From positions 1-64,000 of the forward strand of contig JBFWRK010000020.1 in assembly GCA_050248955.1 (NCBI GenBank): a DNA stretch of 64,000 nt, written 5' to 3'. Below the pieces are notes generated by a model that was not told where the DNA came from, searched no databases, and was given only the letters and a program-made list of their open reading frames with translations. This document shows, piece by piece, positions 17,074-25,121 of this stretch. The DNA comes from JBFWRK01 sp050248955 (GTDB lineage Bacteria; Actinomycetota; Acidimicrobiia; Acidimicrobiales; Ilumatobacteraceae). Made by a program: the position numbers and the translations under genes. The stretch's first letter is position 1. Each line of letters begins with the position of its first letter.

Positions 17074-18023
17074 CACTCCGCCTCCAATCGGGCCCGTGGG
17101 TTCATCCAGGCCAGGATCAGATCCGCGCCCAACGTGGCGAGCATGTAGACCACGGCGACGAGCAGGACGCCGCCCTGCAGCACGGGCAGGTCCTTGCGGC
17201 TGGCGGCGTTCACGATGGTCGCACCGAGGCCCGGGTAGTTGAAGACCTTCTCGATCGCGACGAGGCTGCCGAGCACGTAACCGATCTGTACGCCGACGAC
17301 GGACACGGTCGGCTGCAGGCCGTTGCGCAGCACGTGTCGACGCAGGACCTGGCGGTTCGAGAGGCCCTTCATCACCGCCGTCCGGGTGAAGTCGGCGTCG
17401 AGCGCGGCGATGACACCGGCGCGGGTCATGCGTGCGATGTAGCCGAAGTACACGATCACGAGCGCGATCGCCGGCAGCGTGAGGTAGCTGATCTGCGTCA
17501 CGATCGAGGCGCCCTCCGGCGCTCGGCCGATGACGTGGAACCACCCGAGTCCGACACCGATCGTCGCCTGCAGGATCACGCTGGAGACGAACTCGGGGAT
17601 CGACGAACTGGCGAGGCCGAGGGTCACCACAGCCCGGTCGGCGATGCGGTCCTTCCGGCGGGCGGCGAACACACCGGCCGCGATGCTGAGCGGGATGGTG
17701 AGCACCAGCGCGTAGCCGGCGAGCTTGATCGACCGGATGAAGGCGTCGCTGACGACCGTCGACACCGGTTTGTTCTGCGTGAACGAGTCACCGAAGTCGA
17801 ACGTGACCGTGCTCTTCACGAGACGCCCGTACCGATCGAGCAGCGGGTCGTTCGTGCCGAGCCGCTCGTTCAACGCGTCGACCTGTTCCTGCGGCGCGAA
17901 CGGTCCGGAGAGCCGCCGGCCGATGTCGTCCGGCAGAACGTTGACGATCACGAACACGATCGTCACGATCAGCCAGAGCGTCACGAGCGACAGCGCCAGG
18001 CGGCGCAGGAAGTATCTCGTCAA
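17073..18023 (-). CDS. ABC transporter permease, DppB type
   Basis: The 316-residue permease begins TRYFLRRLALSLVTLWLIV, a classic DppB N-terminal membrane helix. It continues with NDPLLDRYGRLV, the periplasmic loop and the transport domain with the FTRTAVMKGLSNRQVLRRHVLRN coupling loop. The start is taken as TTG overlapping the binding-protein stop as TTGA, because any other start would cut into the first helix or run far into the preceding gene. It works with DppC and the fused ATPase. Confidence 0.92.
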   Translation of the reverse strand: MTRYFLRRLALSLVTLWLIVTIVFVIVNVLPDDIGRRLSGPFAPQEQVDALNERLGTNDPLLDRYGRLVKSTVTFDFGDSFTQNKPVSTVVSDAFIRSIKLAGYALVLTIPLSIAAGVFAARRKDRIADRAVVTLGLASSSIPEFVSSVILQATIGVGLGWFHVIGRAPEGASIVTQISYLTLPAIALVIVYFGYIARMTRAGVIAALDADFTRTAVMKGLSNRQVLRRHVLRNGLQPTVSVVGVQIGYVLGSLVAIEKVFNYPGLGATIVNAASRKDLPVLQGGVLLVAVVYMLATLGADLILAWMNPRARLEAE

Positions 18024-19726
18024 ACGGCAGCGGCCTGGTCGAGGAACAACTGGCCGAGCGCCGACACGCGCACCCCGGTGAACTGCTTCGTGAAGCCCGA
18101 GATGTAGTTGTAGAAGTACGGCACGATGATCGGGACCTCGTCGTTGAGGATCTCCTCGATCGTCTTGCACGCCGCCTTCTGGGCGTCGACGCCCACCGCC
18201 TCCTGGTACGTCTTGAACGCAGCGTCGAAGTCGGCGGACGCATACTGGGACGAGTTCCAGATGCCGTTCGTCGACAGCGCGGCGTTCAGGTAGACGTCGG
18301 GTGTGGCCCGGTGCCCGTAGTCGACGATGCCGAGCTCGGCTGCGCCCGAGCACGGCGGCTCGGCCGGTTCGGCTGGGCACCACTGCGCCCCGTAGAAGGT
18401 GTCGAGGCTCTCGCCCGCCAGCTCGAGGGTGATGCCCGCGTCGGCAGCCTGCTGCTTGATCAGCTGCGCGAGCTCGGGGATCTCCTGCAGTTCACCGAAG
18501 TGCAGTGTCGCCGTGAGGCCCGTCGCCCCGGCCTCCTCGAGCAGCGCCTTGGCCGCGTCGACGTCGCGCTCGCGCTGGGGCACGGAGTCGTCGAAGAACG
18601 GGTACAGGGGAGCGATCACGTGGTCGTTGCCGATGTCGGCCTTACCCTTGAACAGCGTCTCGATCAGCTGCTCGCGGTCGATCGTGAGCGCCAACGCCTG
18701 CCGGACCCGCTTGTCGGCGAACTGGCCCTCGTCGACCCGCATCCAGATCTGGCGGTGGGTCGCGGCGCGCATGCCGAGCACGTTGAAGTTCTCGTCGTTG
18801 AACAGCGCATCGCCGCCGTTCACCTGGAACTGCACGATGCAGTCGACCTCGCCGGCCGAAGTCGCCGTGACCATCGTGCCCTCGTCGTCGAAGAAGCTCC
18901 ACACGCTGCCGTCGAGCGCCGTCTTGCCGCCCCACCAGTCGTCGTTGCGCTCGAAGGTCGCACCGGTCGCCGGGTCGTACTTCTCGGCGACGAACTTGAA
19001 CGGTCCGGTGCCGTTCGGCGATCCGTCGAGCGTCGAACCCGTGGTGAACGCCACCGGCGTGATGACGGACTGCGCGTTGTACAGCGACACGAGGTACGGG
19101 AAGTTGCCGTTCGGGCTCACGAGGGTGAAGACGGCCTTCGTCGGATCGCTGGTGTCGACCGCGCCCGCCTCGATGACGCCCTTCAGCGCCGAGTTGCCGA
19201 ACTCGACCAGGCGATCCATCGTCGCCGCGACGTCAGCGGCGGTGAAGTCGGTGCCGTCGTGCCACTTCACGCCCTGGCGGAGGTTGAACGTCCAGACGCT
19301 GCCGTCCTCGTTCGGTTCCCACGATTCGGCCAGACCCGGACCGATGTCGTTGTCGCCGAGCGTGCACAGGAACTCGAAGCACTGGGCGACGATGCCGTAG
19401 CTGCCGAGGTCCTGCATGCCCACCGGGTCGAGCGGACCGGCCGGCTTCTGGCTGGCGACACGGATGGTGCCTCCGGCCGCCGTCTCGCCGCTCGTGTCAC
19501 CCGTGGCGGCATCCGTGCCAGTCGAGGCGTCGGTCGTCGAGGTGTCGTCATCGTCGCCACCGCAGGCGGCGAGCACGGCACCCATGAACGGGACCGACAG
19601 ACCGACCGCCGTGCCACGTCGGATGAAGTCGCGCCGGTTGACGCGCCCCTGGGCGAATGACTCGACGAGATCGAGCTCAGCCGGCCGCTCGGCACCCCGT
19701 GCGCGATCGAATCGCTTGGAATCCAC
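18020..19726 (-). CDS. Solute-binding lipoprotein of dipeptide-type ABC importer (SBP family 5)
   Basis: The 568-residue extracytoplasmic binding protein has an unusually long N-region. It has a twin-arginine motif (RRDFIRRG, about residues 31-38) and a lipobox LAAC with Cys55, followed by an acidic Asp/Thr-rich linker, so it is predicted to be a Tat-exported lipoprotein. The mature part shows SBP_bac_5 features: LAESWEPNEDGSVWTFNLRQGVKWHDG near residue 150 and the later VRQALALTIDRE. A GTG start preceded by GAAGGACGG was chosen over an upstream ATG. It is the first gene of the operon reaching the MttB and demethylase genes. The ligand may be a methylated amine or N-methyl peptide. Confidence 0.93.
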   Translation of the reverse strand: MDSKRFDRARGAERPAELDLVESFAQGRVNRRDFIRRGTAVGLSVPFMGAVLAACGGDDDDTSTTDASTGTDAATGDTSGETAAGGTIRVASQKPAGPLDPVGMQDLGSYGIVAQCFEFLCTLGDNDIGPGLAESWEPNEDGSVWTFNLRQGVKWHDGTDFTAADVAATMDRLVEFGNSALKGVIEAGAVDTSDPTKAVFTLVSPNGNFPYLVSLYNAQSVITPVAFTTGSTLDGSPNGTGPFKFVAEKYDPATGATFERNDDWWGGKTALDGSVWSFFDDEGTMVTATSAGEVDCIVQFQVNGGDALFNDENFNVLGMRAATHRQIWMRVDEGQFADKRVRQALALTIDREQLIETLFKGKADIGNDHVIAPLYPFFDDSVPQRERDVDAAKALLEEAGATGLTATLHFGELQEIPELAQLIKQQAADAGITLELAGESLDTFYGAQWCPAEPAEPPCSGAAELGIVDYGHRATPDVYLNAALSTNGIWNSSQYASADFDAAFKTYQEAVGVDAQKAACKTIEEILNDEVPIIVPYFYNYISGFTKQFTGVRVSALGQLFLDQAAAV

Positions 19727-19865
19727 AGTGTCCGTCCTTCCCCCGAACGCACGTGGTCGTGCGTTCCACGCAGCTTGCAGAGCGAGCCGTTGCGGCGGAA
19801 CCCTATCGAGGGTGGTCACAGGGCGTCAATGACCTGGACGAGTGGAAATCGAGCATTCACGGTAC

Positions 19866-19878
19866 GACCGTTACGGTC
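19866..19878. promoter_or_regulatory. Palindrome upstream of the ABC-MttB operon
   Basis: GACCGT-T-ACGGTC is a perfect 13-nt inverted repeat about 140 nt before the binding-protein start and just after the desaturase stop. It could be an operator for the methylated-amine operon. No second copy was found in the window. Confidence 0.3.
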
Positions 19879-19898
19879 TCGTGGCTGCGCGTGCGCCG

Positions 19899-20789
19899 CT
19901 ATCGCACCTCGACAGCGGACGGGTGCAGCGGCTGCGAGAAGGGGCGGAACGCGTACCGCCGCACGACCTCCGCGTACCCGCGGTAGGTACCGGCACCGCC
20001 CGCCGCGAGGGCTTCGGCGTCGAGTGAAGTCGTCAAGCTGCGCAGTCGGTACCACGGTGCTCCGGGCACTGCGTGGTGCGTGTAGTGGAGGTTGTTGTTC
20101 AGGTAGAGCAGCCCGAACAATCGACCCGAGCGCACGACGGCGGACCTCGCCTGGTCGTCGACCGCCCTGTGCTCGACGAACGAGCGCAAGAGCGTCAGCG
20201 CGGTGCCGAGGTAGCAGCCCAGCACGTAGTGGACGGCAGGGACGCCGGCGATGCCGACCGCGACCACGAGCACGCAGGCAGCCGCAGCCACGTGGCGCAC
20301 GACCTGCGCGGCCGGCACTCGCCCGGTCTCCGGATGGGCGAGCTGCGCGTGCCAGAACTCCACCGGGCGGGTGAGCGATCCGACCAGGAGGCGTCCGGCG
20401 AGCGTCCGCAGGAGCCACCAGTAGGCGCGCAGGACGACGCCAGCCCTGGCCCATGCCTCGGGGTGCACGTAGAACGTCTCGGGATCGTCGCCCGGCACCG
20501 TCAGTGCCGATGCGTGATGACGCAGGTGCGATGCACGGTAGGTCTGGTATGGGAGCCAGAGCGAGAGCGGCGGCGTGGCGAGCGCGTCGTTCCACCGGCG
20601 CGACCGCGTGGGATGACCGTGGATCGCCTCGTGCTGCAACGAGCCGTGCCAGGCGGCAACGAGTCCGAGTGACAGCACGAGCACCGGGGTCGGGAGCAGC
20701 TGATGACCGAAGACCAGTCCGAGCCAGCTGCCGTAGACGGCGACCGCGACTGCGATCGTCGGCCATTCGACCTGCGTGCGCCGTACCAC
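19899..20789 (-). CDS. Membrane fatty acid desaturase
   Basis: The 296-residue integral membrane protein has the three histidine clusters of the desaturase family: HEAIH near residue 50, HLRHH near 82 and HYTHH near 245. They bind the di-iron centre that inserts a double bond, or a hydroxyl/ketol in carotenoid relatives, into an acyl chain. Hydrophobic segments flank them. The GTG start is preceded by GGAAGGGAG. The gene is divergent from an XRE-type regulator across a region holding a perfect palindrome, so control by that regulator is likely. Confidence 0.93.
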   Translation of the reverse strand: MVRRTQVEWPTIAVAVAVYGSWLGLVFGHQLLPTPVLVLSLGLVAAWHGSLQHEAIHGHPTRSRRWNDALATPPLSLWLPYQTYRASHLRHHASALTVPGDDPETFYVHPEAWARAGVVLRAYWWLLRTLAGRLLVGSLTRPVEFWHAQLAHPETGRVPAAQVVRHVAAAACVLVVAVGIAGVPAVHYVLGCYLGTALTLLRSFVEHRAVDDQARSAVVRSGRLFGLLYLNNNLHYTHHAVPGAPWYRLRSLTTSLDAEALAAGGAGTYRGYAEVVRRYAFRPFSQPLHPSAVEVR

Positions 20790-20911
20790 CGCGACTCCCT
20801 TCCGAGCTGTGCTGTGCGAAGTGTGGACGACGCCCACCGCCGCGAACGCGGAAAACCGCAGGTGAATACGCACGCGATGCCGCACTTGATGACGCGCCGC
20901 CGCGGTGTGGT

Positions 20912-20941
20912 GCGTATCCACCCCATCTGGGGTGGATACGC
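20912..20941. promoter_or_regulatory. Perfect 30-nt palindrome (operator) between desaturase and regulator genes
   Basis: GCGTATCCACCCC at 20912-20924 is exactly repeated in inverse as GGGGTGGATACGC at 20929-20941 around ATCT. The right arm ends 7 nt before the regulator's GTG, so a bound dimer would block its promoter. It is about 120 nt upstream of the desaturase start. Confidence 0.75.
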
Positions 20942-20948
20942 TGCAATC

Positions 20949-21809
20949 GTGGTCGACCGGAAGCAGCTGCTGGTCACGTTCAGGGAGCGGCTCGACTCGG
21001 TGATCCACGGCTCGGGCCTGAACCGCAGCCAGTTCGCCGAGCAGACGGAGCTCGATCGCTCGACGCTCTCGCAGCTGCTGTCGACGTCGAACCGTCGCCT
21101 GCCCCGCGTCGAGACGCTCACGACGATCGCCGCCACGCAACAGGTCTCGGTCGACTGGCTCCTCGGGCTCTCGAACGCCGGGCCGATGCAGGCCGAGATG
21201 CTCCACGACCAGACGTCGTTCGAGCGCTCCACGCTCGCCCACAACGACCAGCTCCTGATCGCGTGGCTCAGCGAGGCGATCGGGTACAAGATCCGTTACA
21301 TCCCGTCGACGCTCCCGGACCTCCTGAAGACCGAGGAGGTGATCCACCACGAGAACATGGACTTCGCCACGTCGACGCCCGAGCAGCAGGTCGAGACCTC
21401 GGCGGCGCGGCTCGCGTGGACCAGAGGGCCGGAGACGGATCTGGAGTGCTGCAACTCGGTGCAATCGGTCGAGGGCTTCGCCCGCGGCGAGGGCATCTGG
21501 CGCTCGCTCGACGCGACCGTGCGCATCGCCCAGCTCGACCACATGATCGAGCTGACCGACGAGCTCTACCCGACGTTGCGCTGGTTCCTCTTCGACGGCC
21601 GCCAGCGCTACGCCGCGCCGATCACGATCTACGGTCCGCTCCGAGCCGCGATCTACCTCGGCCAGATGTACCTCGTGCTCACCTCGAACGCGCACGTGCG
21701 CACGCTGACGCAGCACTTCGACGACCTGATCAGGGGTGCGGTCGTGCAACCGCACGAGATACCGGCGTTCCTGAAGGAGCAGCGAGCCATCACCGCGAAG
21801 CTGCGCTGA
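20949..21809 (+). CDS. XRE-family regulator with C-terminal sensory domain
   Basis: The 286-residue protein has a Cro-type helix-turn-helix at about residues 15-75 (LNRSQFAEQTELDRSTLSQLL, then RVETLTTIAATQQVSVDWLLGLS). A long C-terminal region of unknown fold with ATVRIAQLDHMIELTDELYP and LFDGRQRYAAPITIYG follows, which is probably ligand-binding. The GTG at 20949 follows the palindrome directly. The upstream in-frame extension was rejected because it crosses the operator and the divergent gene's start. It probably represses itself and the desaturase. Confidence 0.88.
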   Translation: MVDRKQLLVTFRERLDSVIHGSGLNRSQFAEQTELDRSTLSQLLSTSNRRLPRVETLTTIAATQQVSVDWLLGLSNAGPMQAEMLHDQTSFERSTLAHNDQLLIAWLSEAIGYKIRYIPSTLPDLLKTEEVIHHENMDFATSTPEQQVETSAARLAWTRGPETDLECCNSVQSVEGFARGEGIWRSLDATVRIAQLDHMIELTDELYPTLRWFLFDGRQRYAAPITIYGPLRAAIYLGQMYLVLTSNAHVRTLTQHFDDLIRGAVVQPHEIPAFLKEQRAITAKLR

Positions 21810-21816
21810 GCCGCGC

Positions 21817-22974
21817 TCACGCCGGCTGGTCGCTCGGCTGCTCGCTCGGCTGTTCGCTCGGCTGCTCGCTCGGCTGTTCGCTCGGCTGTTCGCTCGGCTG
21901 TTCGCTCGGTTCCTCGGTCGGCAACGGAATCGGCTCGTCGTCGGACGCCGCCGCGTCGGCAAAGGCGAGCAGGAAGATCGCGACGACCGTGCCGTAGAAG
22001 GCGGCGCCGACGCCGTAGATCTCGAACCCGACCGTGGCAACGATGACGGGGATCGCCGAGCCGACGTGCACCGAGCGCGTGTCGACCCACGGGCGCACGA
22101 TGAACGCCTCGACGGATTGCAGCACTGCCGCCGCGACGAGCACGCCGATCCCGACAGCCGGCGACTGGATCCCCGCGGCGAGCAGCGCGAGCGGCATCGA
22201 GCCGATGAGCACGCCGATGTAGGGCAGCATCGCGATCGTCCCCGACAGCACGGCGATGAGCACGGGCGCCGGCAGATCGAACGCGAGCACGACGCCGGCG
22301 GCGAGCAGCGCGACCACCAGTCCCTGGAGGATCGCGAACGCCACGTAACGGGCCGCGTTCGTGCTGCCTTCGGAGAGGATCGAGTGGATCCGCTGCTCGC
22401 GGGCGTCATCGCGGAGCAGCCCGACCGCGCCGTTGATCATCCGGCTGCCGTGGAGGATCAGGAAGATCGTCAGGATCCACGTGACGAAGTACGTCGGCGC
22501 GGTGCCCGCCGCGCTCTGCAGCGCTTCGCCGCCGCTCGCGATGCGGTCGTCGAGCGTGGTGAAGAACGCCGTGGCCCGGTCCACGAGACCGATGTCGCGC
22601 GCCGCTTGGCCGAGGCTGTCCGAACGGTCCTCCAAGCGCTGCGCGGCCGCGACGCCGTCGTCCCGCAGCCGTGCTGTTTCGGTGTCGAGATCGTCGAAGA
22701 CCCGGTACACGAGCGTCGCCACGACGGCCGCGATCGCGAGCCCGACGAGGATGAGCGCGATCGGTCGCGGCACGAGGTGTGACACCCTGCCGACCAGCGG
22801 CCCGAGCAGGGCGGCGACCACGGCGCAGGCCACGGTCCAGCCGATGATCCGGTGCGCTTGGACGAACAGGTTGCGCAACACGAGCGTCGCGAGCAGCGCG
22901 AGCGCGATGAGGAGCGCCGAGCGGGCAGTGAGGCGAACCGTACGCGGAGTTCGGTTCACCGGTGCTGCGTCCAC
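21817..22974 (-). CDS. AI-2E family (PerM) membrane transporter with EQPS-repeat tail
   Basis: This protein of about 385 residues has the eight-helix plan of AI-2E/PerM exporters. Two N-terminal helix pairs are followed by a soluble segment with heptad-like Asp/Arg stretches, then the conserved LILHGSRMINGAVGLL and the helical domain through LPYIGVLIGSMPLALLAAG. The C-terminus is unusual: after SDDEPIPLP it runs into about seven EQPS/EEPS tetrapeptides. The GTG at 22974 lies 19 nt from the start of a divergent paralogue; the GTG at 22959 is the alternative. The substrate is unknown. Confidence 0.88.
   Translation of the reverse strand: MDAAPVNRTPRTVRLTARSALLIALALLATLVLRNLFVQAHRIIGWTVACAVVAALLGPLVGRVSHLVPRPIALILVGLAIAAVVATLVYRVFDDLDTETARLRDDGVAAAQRLEDRSDSLGQAARDIGLVDRATAFFTTLDDRIASGGEALQSAAGTAPTYFVTWILTIFLILHGSRMINGAVGLLRDDAREQRIHSILSEGSTNAARYVAFAILQGLVVALLAAGVVLAFDLPAPVLIAVLSGTIAMLPYIGVLIGSMPLALLAAGIQSPAVGIGVLVAAAVLQSVEAFIVRPWVDTRSVHVGSAIPVIVATVGFEIYGVGAAFYGTVVAIFLLAFADAAASDDEPIPLPTEEPSEQPSEQPSEQPSEQPSEQPSEQPSDQPA
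21826..21912. repeat. 12-nt tandem repeat encoding EQPS units
   Basis: CTCGGCTGTTCG-type 12-mers, alternating CTG and TTG variants, run about seven times within the C-terminal codons of the AI-2E gene. The unit length is a multiple of three, so copy-number change would keep the frame. Confidence 0.9.
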
Positions 22975-22981
22975 GGATCGG

Positions 22982-22987
22982 TACAGT
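22982..22987 (+). promoter_or_regulatory. Putative -10 of leaderless AI-2E gene
   Basis: TACAGT lies 6 nt before the GTG start, the spacing expected if transcription begins at or next to the start codon. No good -35 is visible. The divergent gene starts at 22974, so the two promoters must overlap. Confidence 0.45.
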
Positions 22988-22993
22988 ACGACC

Positions 22994-24127
22994 GTGCCGA
23001 CCCCGGAGCCTTCCATCGGTGGGCGGCGGGCCGGCGGCCGTGACCGAACGACCGTTGTCGATCTCGATCTGTGGTCGATCGGGGCCTTCGTCGCCGCCTT
23101 GCTGACGGTCCTCTTCGTCATCGCGGTGTTTCGCGACGCGACCGACACGCTCACGAAGCTGGCCGTCGGTCTGTTGATCGCACTCGCGCTCGATCCCGTG
23201 ATCCGCGCGCTGCAACTCAAGCTCAACCTGTCCCGCAGCGTGGCCGTCGCCTTCGTCTCCAGCGGGCTGCTGATCGCGTTCACAGGGATCGCGGTGCTGC
23301 TCGGGCCGGCGGCCGTGCGCGAGGCGGGCGACGTTGCGACCGATCTGCCGGCGACGGTCGAGTCGTTCTACTCGTGGCCGATCATCGGCGACCGCTTGGA
23401 GGAAGCCGACGCCGCCGGCACCGTCTCCGAGTGGCTCGACGAGCTGCCGAGCCGGTTCGACGAGGAGACCCTCACGAACGCCGCGGAGTCGCTGCTCGGC
23501 GGGATCGCGACGCTGTTCGTCGTGCTCATCGGCGCCGTCGCGGTGATGATCGACGGCGAGGCGTTGGTCGCGCGGGCGCGGCGGCTCGTGCCACCGGCTC
23601 GACGCGCCCGTGCTGACCGTGCAGGGCGGATCGTCTACCAGAGCGTCGGGCGCTACTTCGCCGGGTCGCTCCTCGTCGCCGCACTGAACGGCTTGGTCAT
23701 CCTGACCGCCGGCCTGCTGCTCGGCGTTCCACTCGCGCCGCTCGCCGGGATCTGGTCGACCTTCACCAACCTGATCCCGCAGATCGGTGGCTTCCTCGGT
23801 GGCGCGTTCTTCGTGACGCTCGCCCTGTCGAAGAGCCCGCTGACGGGTGTGATCGCGCTCGTGCTGTTCCTCGTGTACCAGCAGATCGAGAACAACGTGA
23901 TCCAGCCGGCGATCGTCGGCAAGGCGGTCAACCTGTCGCCACCGACGACGATGCTCGCCGCGCTGATCGGCGGTGCCGCCGCCGGCGTACCGGGCGCGCT
24001 CGCGGCGACGCCCCTGATCGGCGCCGCCAAGGCGCTGTACTTCGCGTTCCGCGATGCCCCGGACGAGCCGCAGCACAGTGACGGATCGCGTCCGCCGCGG
24101 CTTGACGCGCCGCCGCCCAGCACCTAA
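22994..24127 (+). CDS. AI-2E family (PerM) membrane transporter
   Basis: The 377-residue paralogue of the neighbouring exporter has N-terminal helices (WSIGAFVAALLTVLFVIAVF near residue 30), a middle soluble stretch and a C-terminal helical part. That part has the family motif NLIPQIGGFLGGAFFVTLAL and the YQQIENNVIQPAIVGKAVNL segment typical of PerM proteins. It begins with GTG at an apparently leaderless promoter and is followed 10 nt later by the oxygenase gene. The substrate is unknown; family members export quorum signals, ions or auxin-like molecules. Confidence 0.9.
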   Translation: MPTPEPSIGGRRAGGRDRTTVVDLDLWSIGAFVAALLTVLFVIAVFRDATDTLTKLAVGLLIALALDPVIRALQLKLNLSRSVAVAFVSSGLLIAFTGIAVLLGPAAVREAGDVATDLPATVESFYSWPIIGDRLEEADAAGTVSEWLDELPSRFDEETLTNAAESLLGGIATLFVVLIGAVAVMIDGEALVARARRLVPPARRARADRAGRIVYQSVGRYFAGSLLVAALNGLVILTAGLLLGVPLAPLAGIWSTFTNLIPQIGGFLGGAFFVTLALSKSPLTGVIALVLFLVYQQIENNVIQPAIVGKAVNLSPPTTMLAALIGGAAAGVPGALAATPLIGAAKALYFAFRDAPDEPQHSDGSRPPRLDAPPPST

Positions 24128-24137
24128 GCAACGAGCG

Positions 24138-25121
24138 GTGGTGCATGTCCCGGTCATCGACCTCGGGCCCTTGCGGACGGGCCGGGGTGCAGCCGATGTC
24201 GCAGCCGCGCTCGACGAGGCCTGCCGCGAGGTCGGGTTCTTCTGCATCAGTGGTCACGGCGTCGATCCCGCGCTGAGCGCCGAGCTCGAGCTGCAGGCCC
24301 GTGCGTTCTTCGCGCTGCCGGAACGCGAGAAGGCGCGCATCGCGATGTCGCACGGTGGCCGAGCGTGGCGCGGTTGGTTCCCGGTCGGTGGCGAGCTGAC
24401 GTCGGGTCGCCCGGACCGCAAGGAGGGGTTGTACTTCGGCGACGAGCTGCCTCCTGACGATCCGCGGGTGGTCGCCGGCCGCCCGCTCCACGGCCCGAAC
24501 CTGTTCCCGGCCGAACCCGCTGGCCTGCGCACCGTCGTCCTCGAGTGGATGGCGGCGATGACCGATCTGTGCCGCGTGCTGATGCGCGGGCTCGGGCTCG
24601 CCCTCGATCTCGGGGACGGGTGGTTCGAGCACCATCTGACAGCGGAGCCGATCACGCTCTTCCGGATCTTCCACTACCCGCCGGGGAGCGACGACGACTG
24701 GGGCGTGGGCGAGCACACCGACTACGGACTGCTGACGGTGCTGCGGCAGGACGATTGCGGGGGCCTGCAGGTCGAATCACGACATGATTGGATCGACGTG
24801 CCACCCGATCCGGACGTCTTCGTCTGCAACATCGGCGACATGCTCGACCGGATGACGCGCGGCCGGTACCGATCGACGCCGCACCGGGTCAGGAACACGA
24901 GTGGCCGGGGCCGGCTGTCGTTCCCGTTCTTCTTCGATCCCGGCTGGGATGCCGAGGTCGGCCCGCTACCGGGGATGGCTCCGGCCACCGACGACGCGGA
25001 GCGTCGGTGGGACGGCGCCAACGTCCATCAGTGGCACGGCACGTACGGCTCGTACCTCATGGCCAGGGTGGCGAAGGTCTTCCCCGATCTGCACGCAGCG
25101 GTGGATCGAGATCGATCGTGA
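24138..25121 (+). CDS. Isopenicillin N synthase-like 2-oxoglutarate/Fe(II) oxygenase
   Basis: The 327-residue protein starts VVHVPVIDLGPLRTG, the usual N-terminus of non-haem 2OG oxygenases, and has the DIOX_N region to about residue 110. The catalytic domain shows HTDYG (His-x-Asp), the distal histidine in STPHRVRN and the R-x-S 2OG clamp in RGRLSFPFFF. Family members hydroxylate or ring-close small molecules. GTG at 24138 or 24141 is the start. The stop overlaps the next GTG as GTGA. Substrate is unknown. Confidence 0.92.
   Translation: MVHVPVIDLGPLRTGRGAADVAAALDEACREVGFFCISGHGVDPALSAELELQARAFFALPEREKARIAMSHGGRAWRGWFPVGGELTSGRPDRKEGLYFGDELPPDDPRVVAGRPLHGPNLFPAEPAGLRTVVLEWMAAMTDLCRVLMRGLGLALDLGDGWFEHHLTAEPITLFRIFHYPPGSDDDWGVGEHTDYGLLTVLRQDDCGGLQVESRHDWIDVPPDPDVFVCNIGDMLDRMTRGRYRSTPHRVRNTSGRGRLSFPFFFDPGWDAEVGPLPGMAPATDDAERRWDGANVHQWHGTYGSYLMARVAKVFPDLHAAVDRDRS

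Noticed and set aside
21826..21912. Regular repeats considered as a CRISPR array
   Set aside because: Units are 12 nt, contiguous without spacers and encode EQPS codons in frame.
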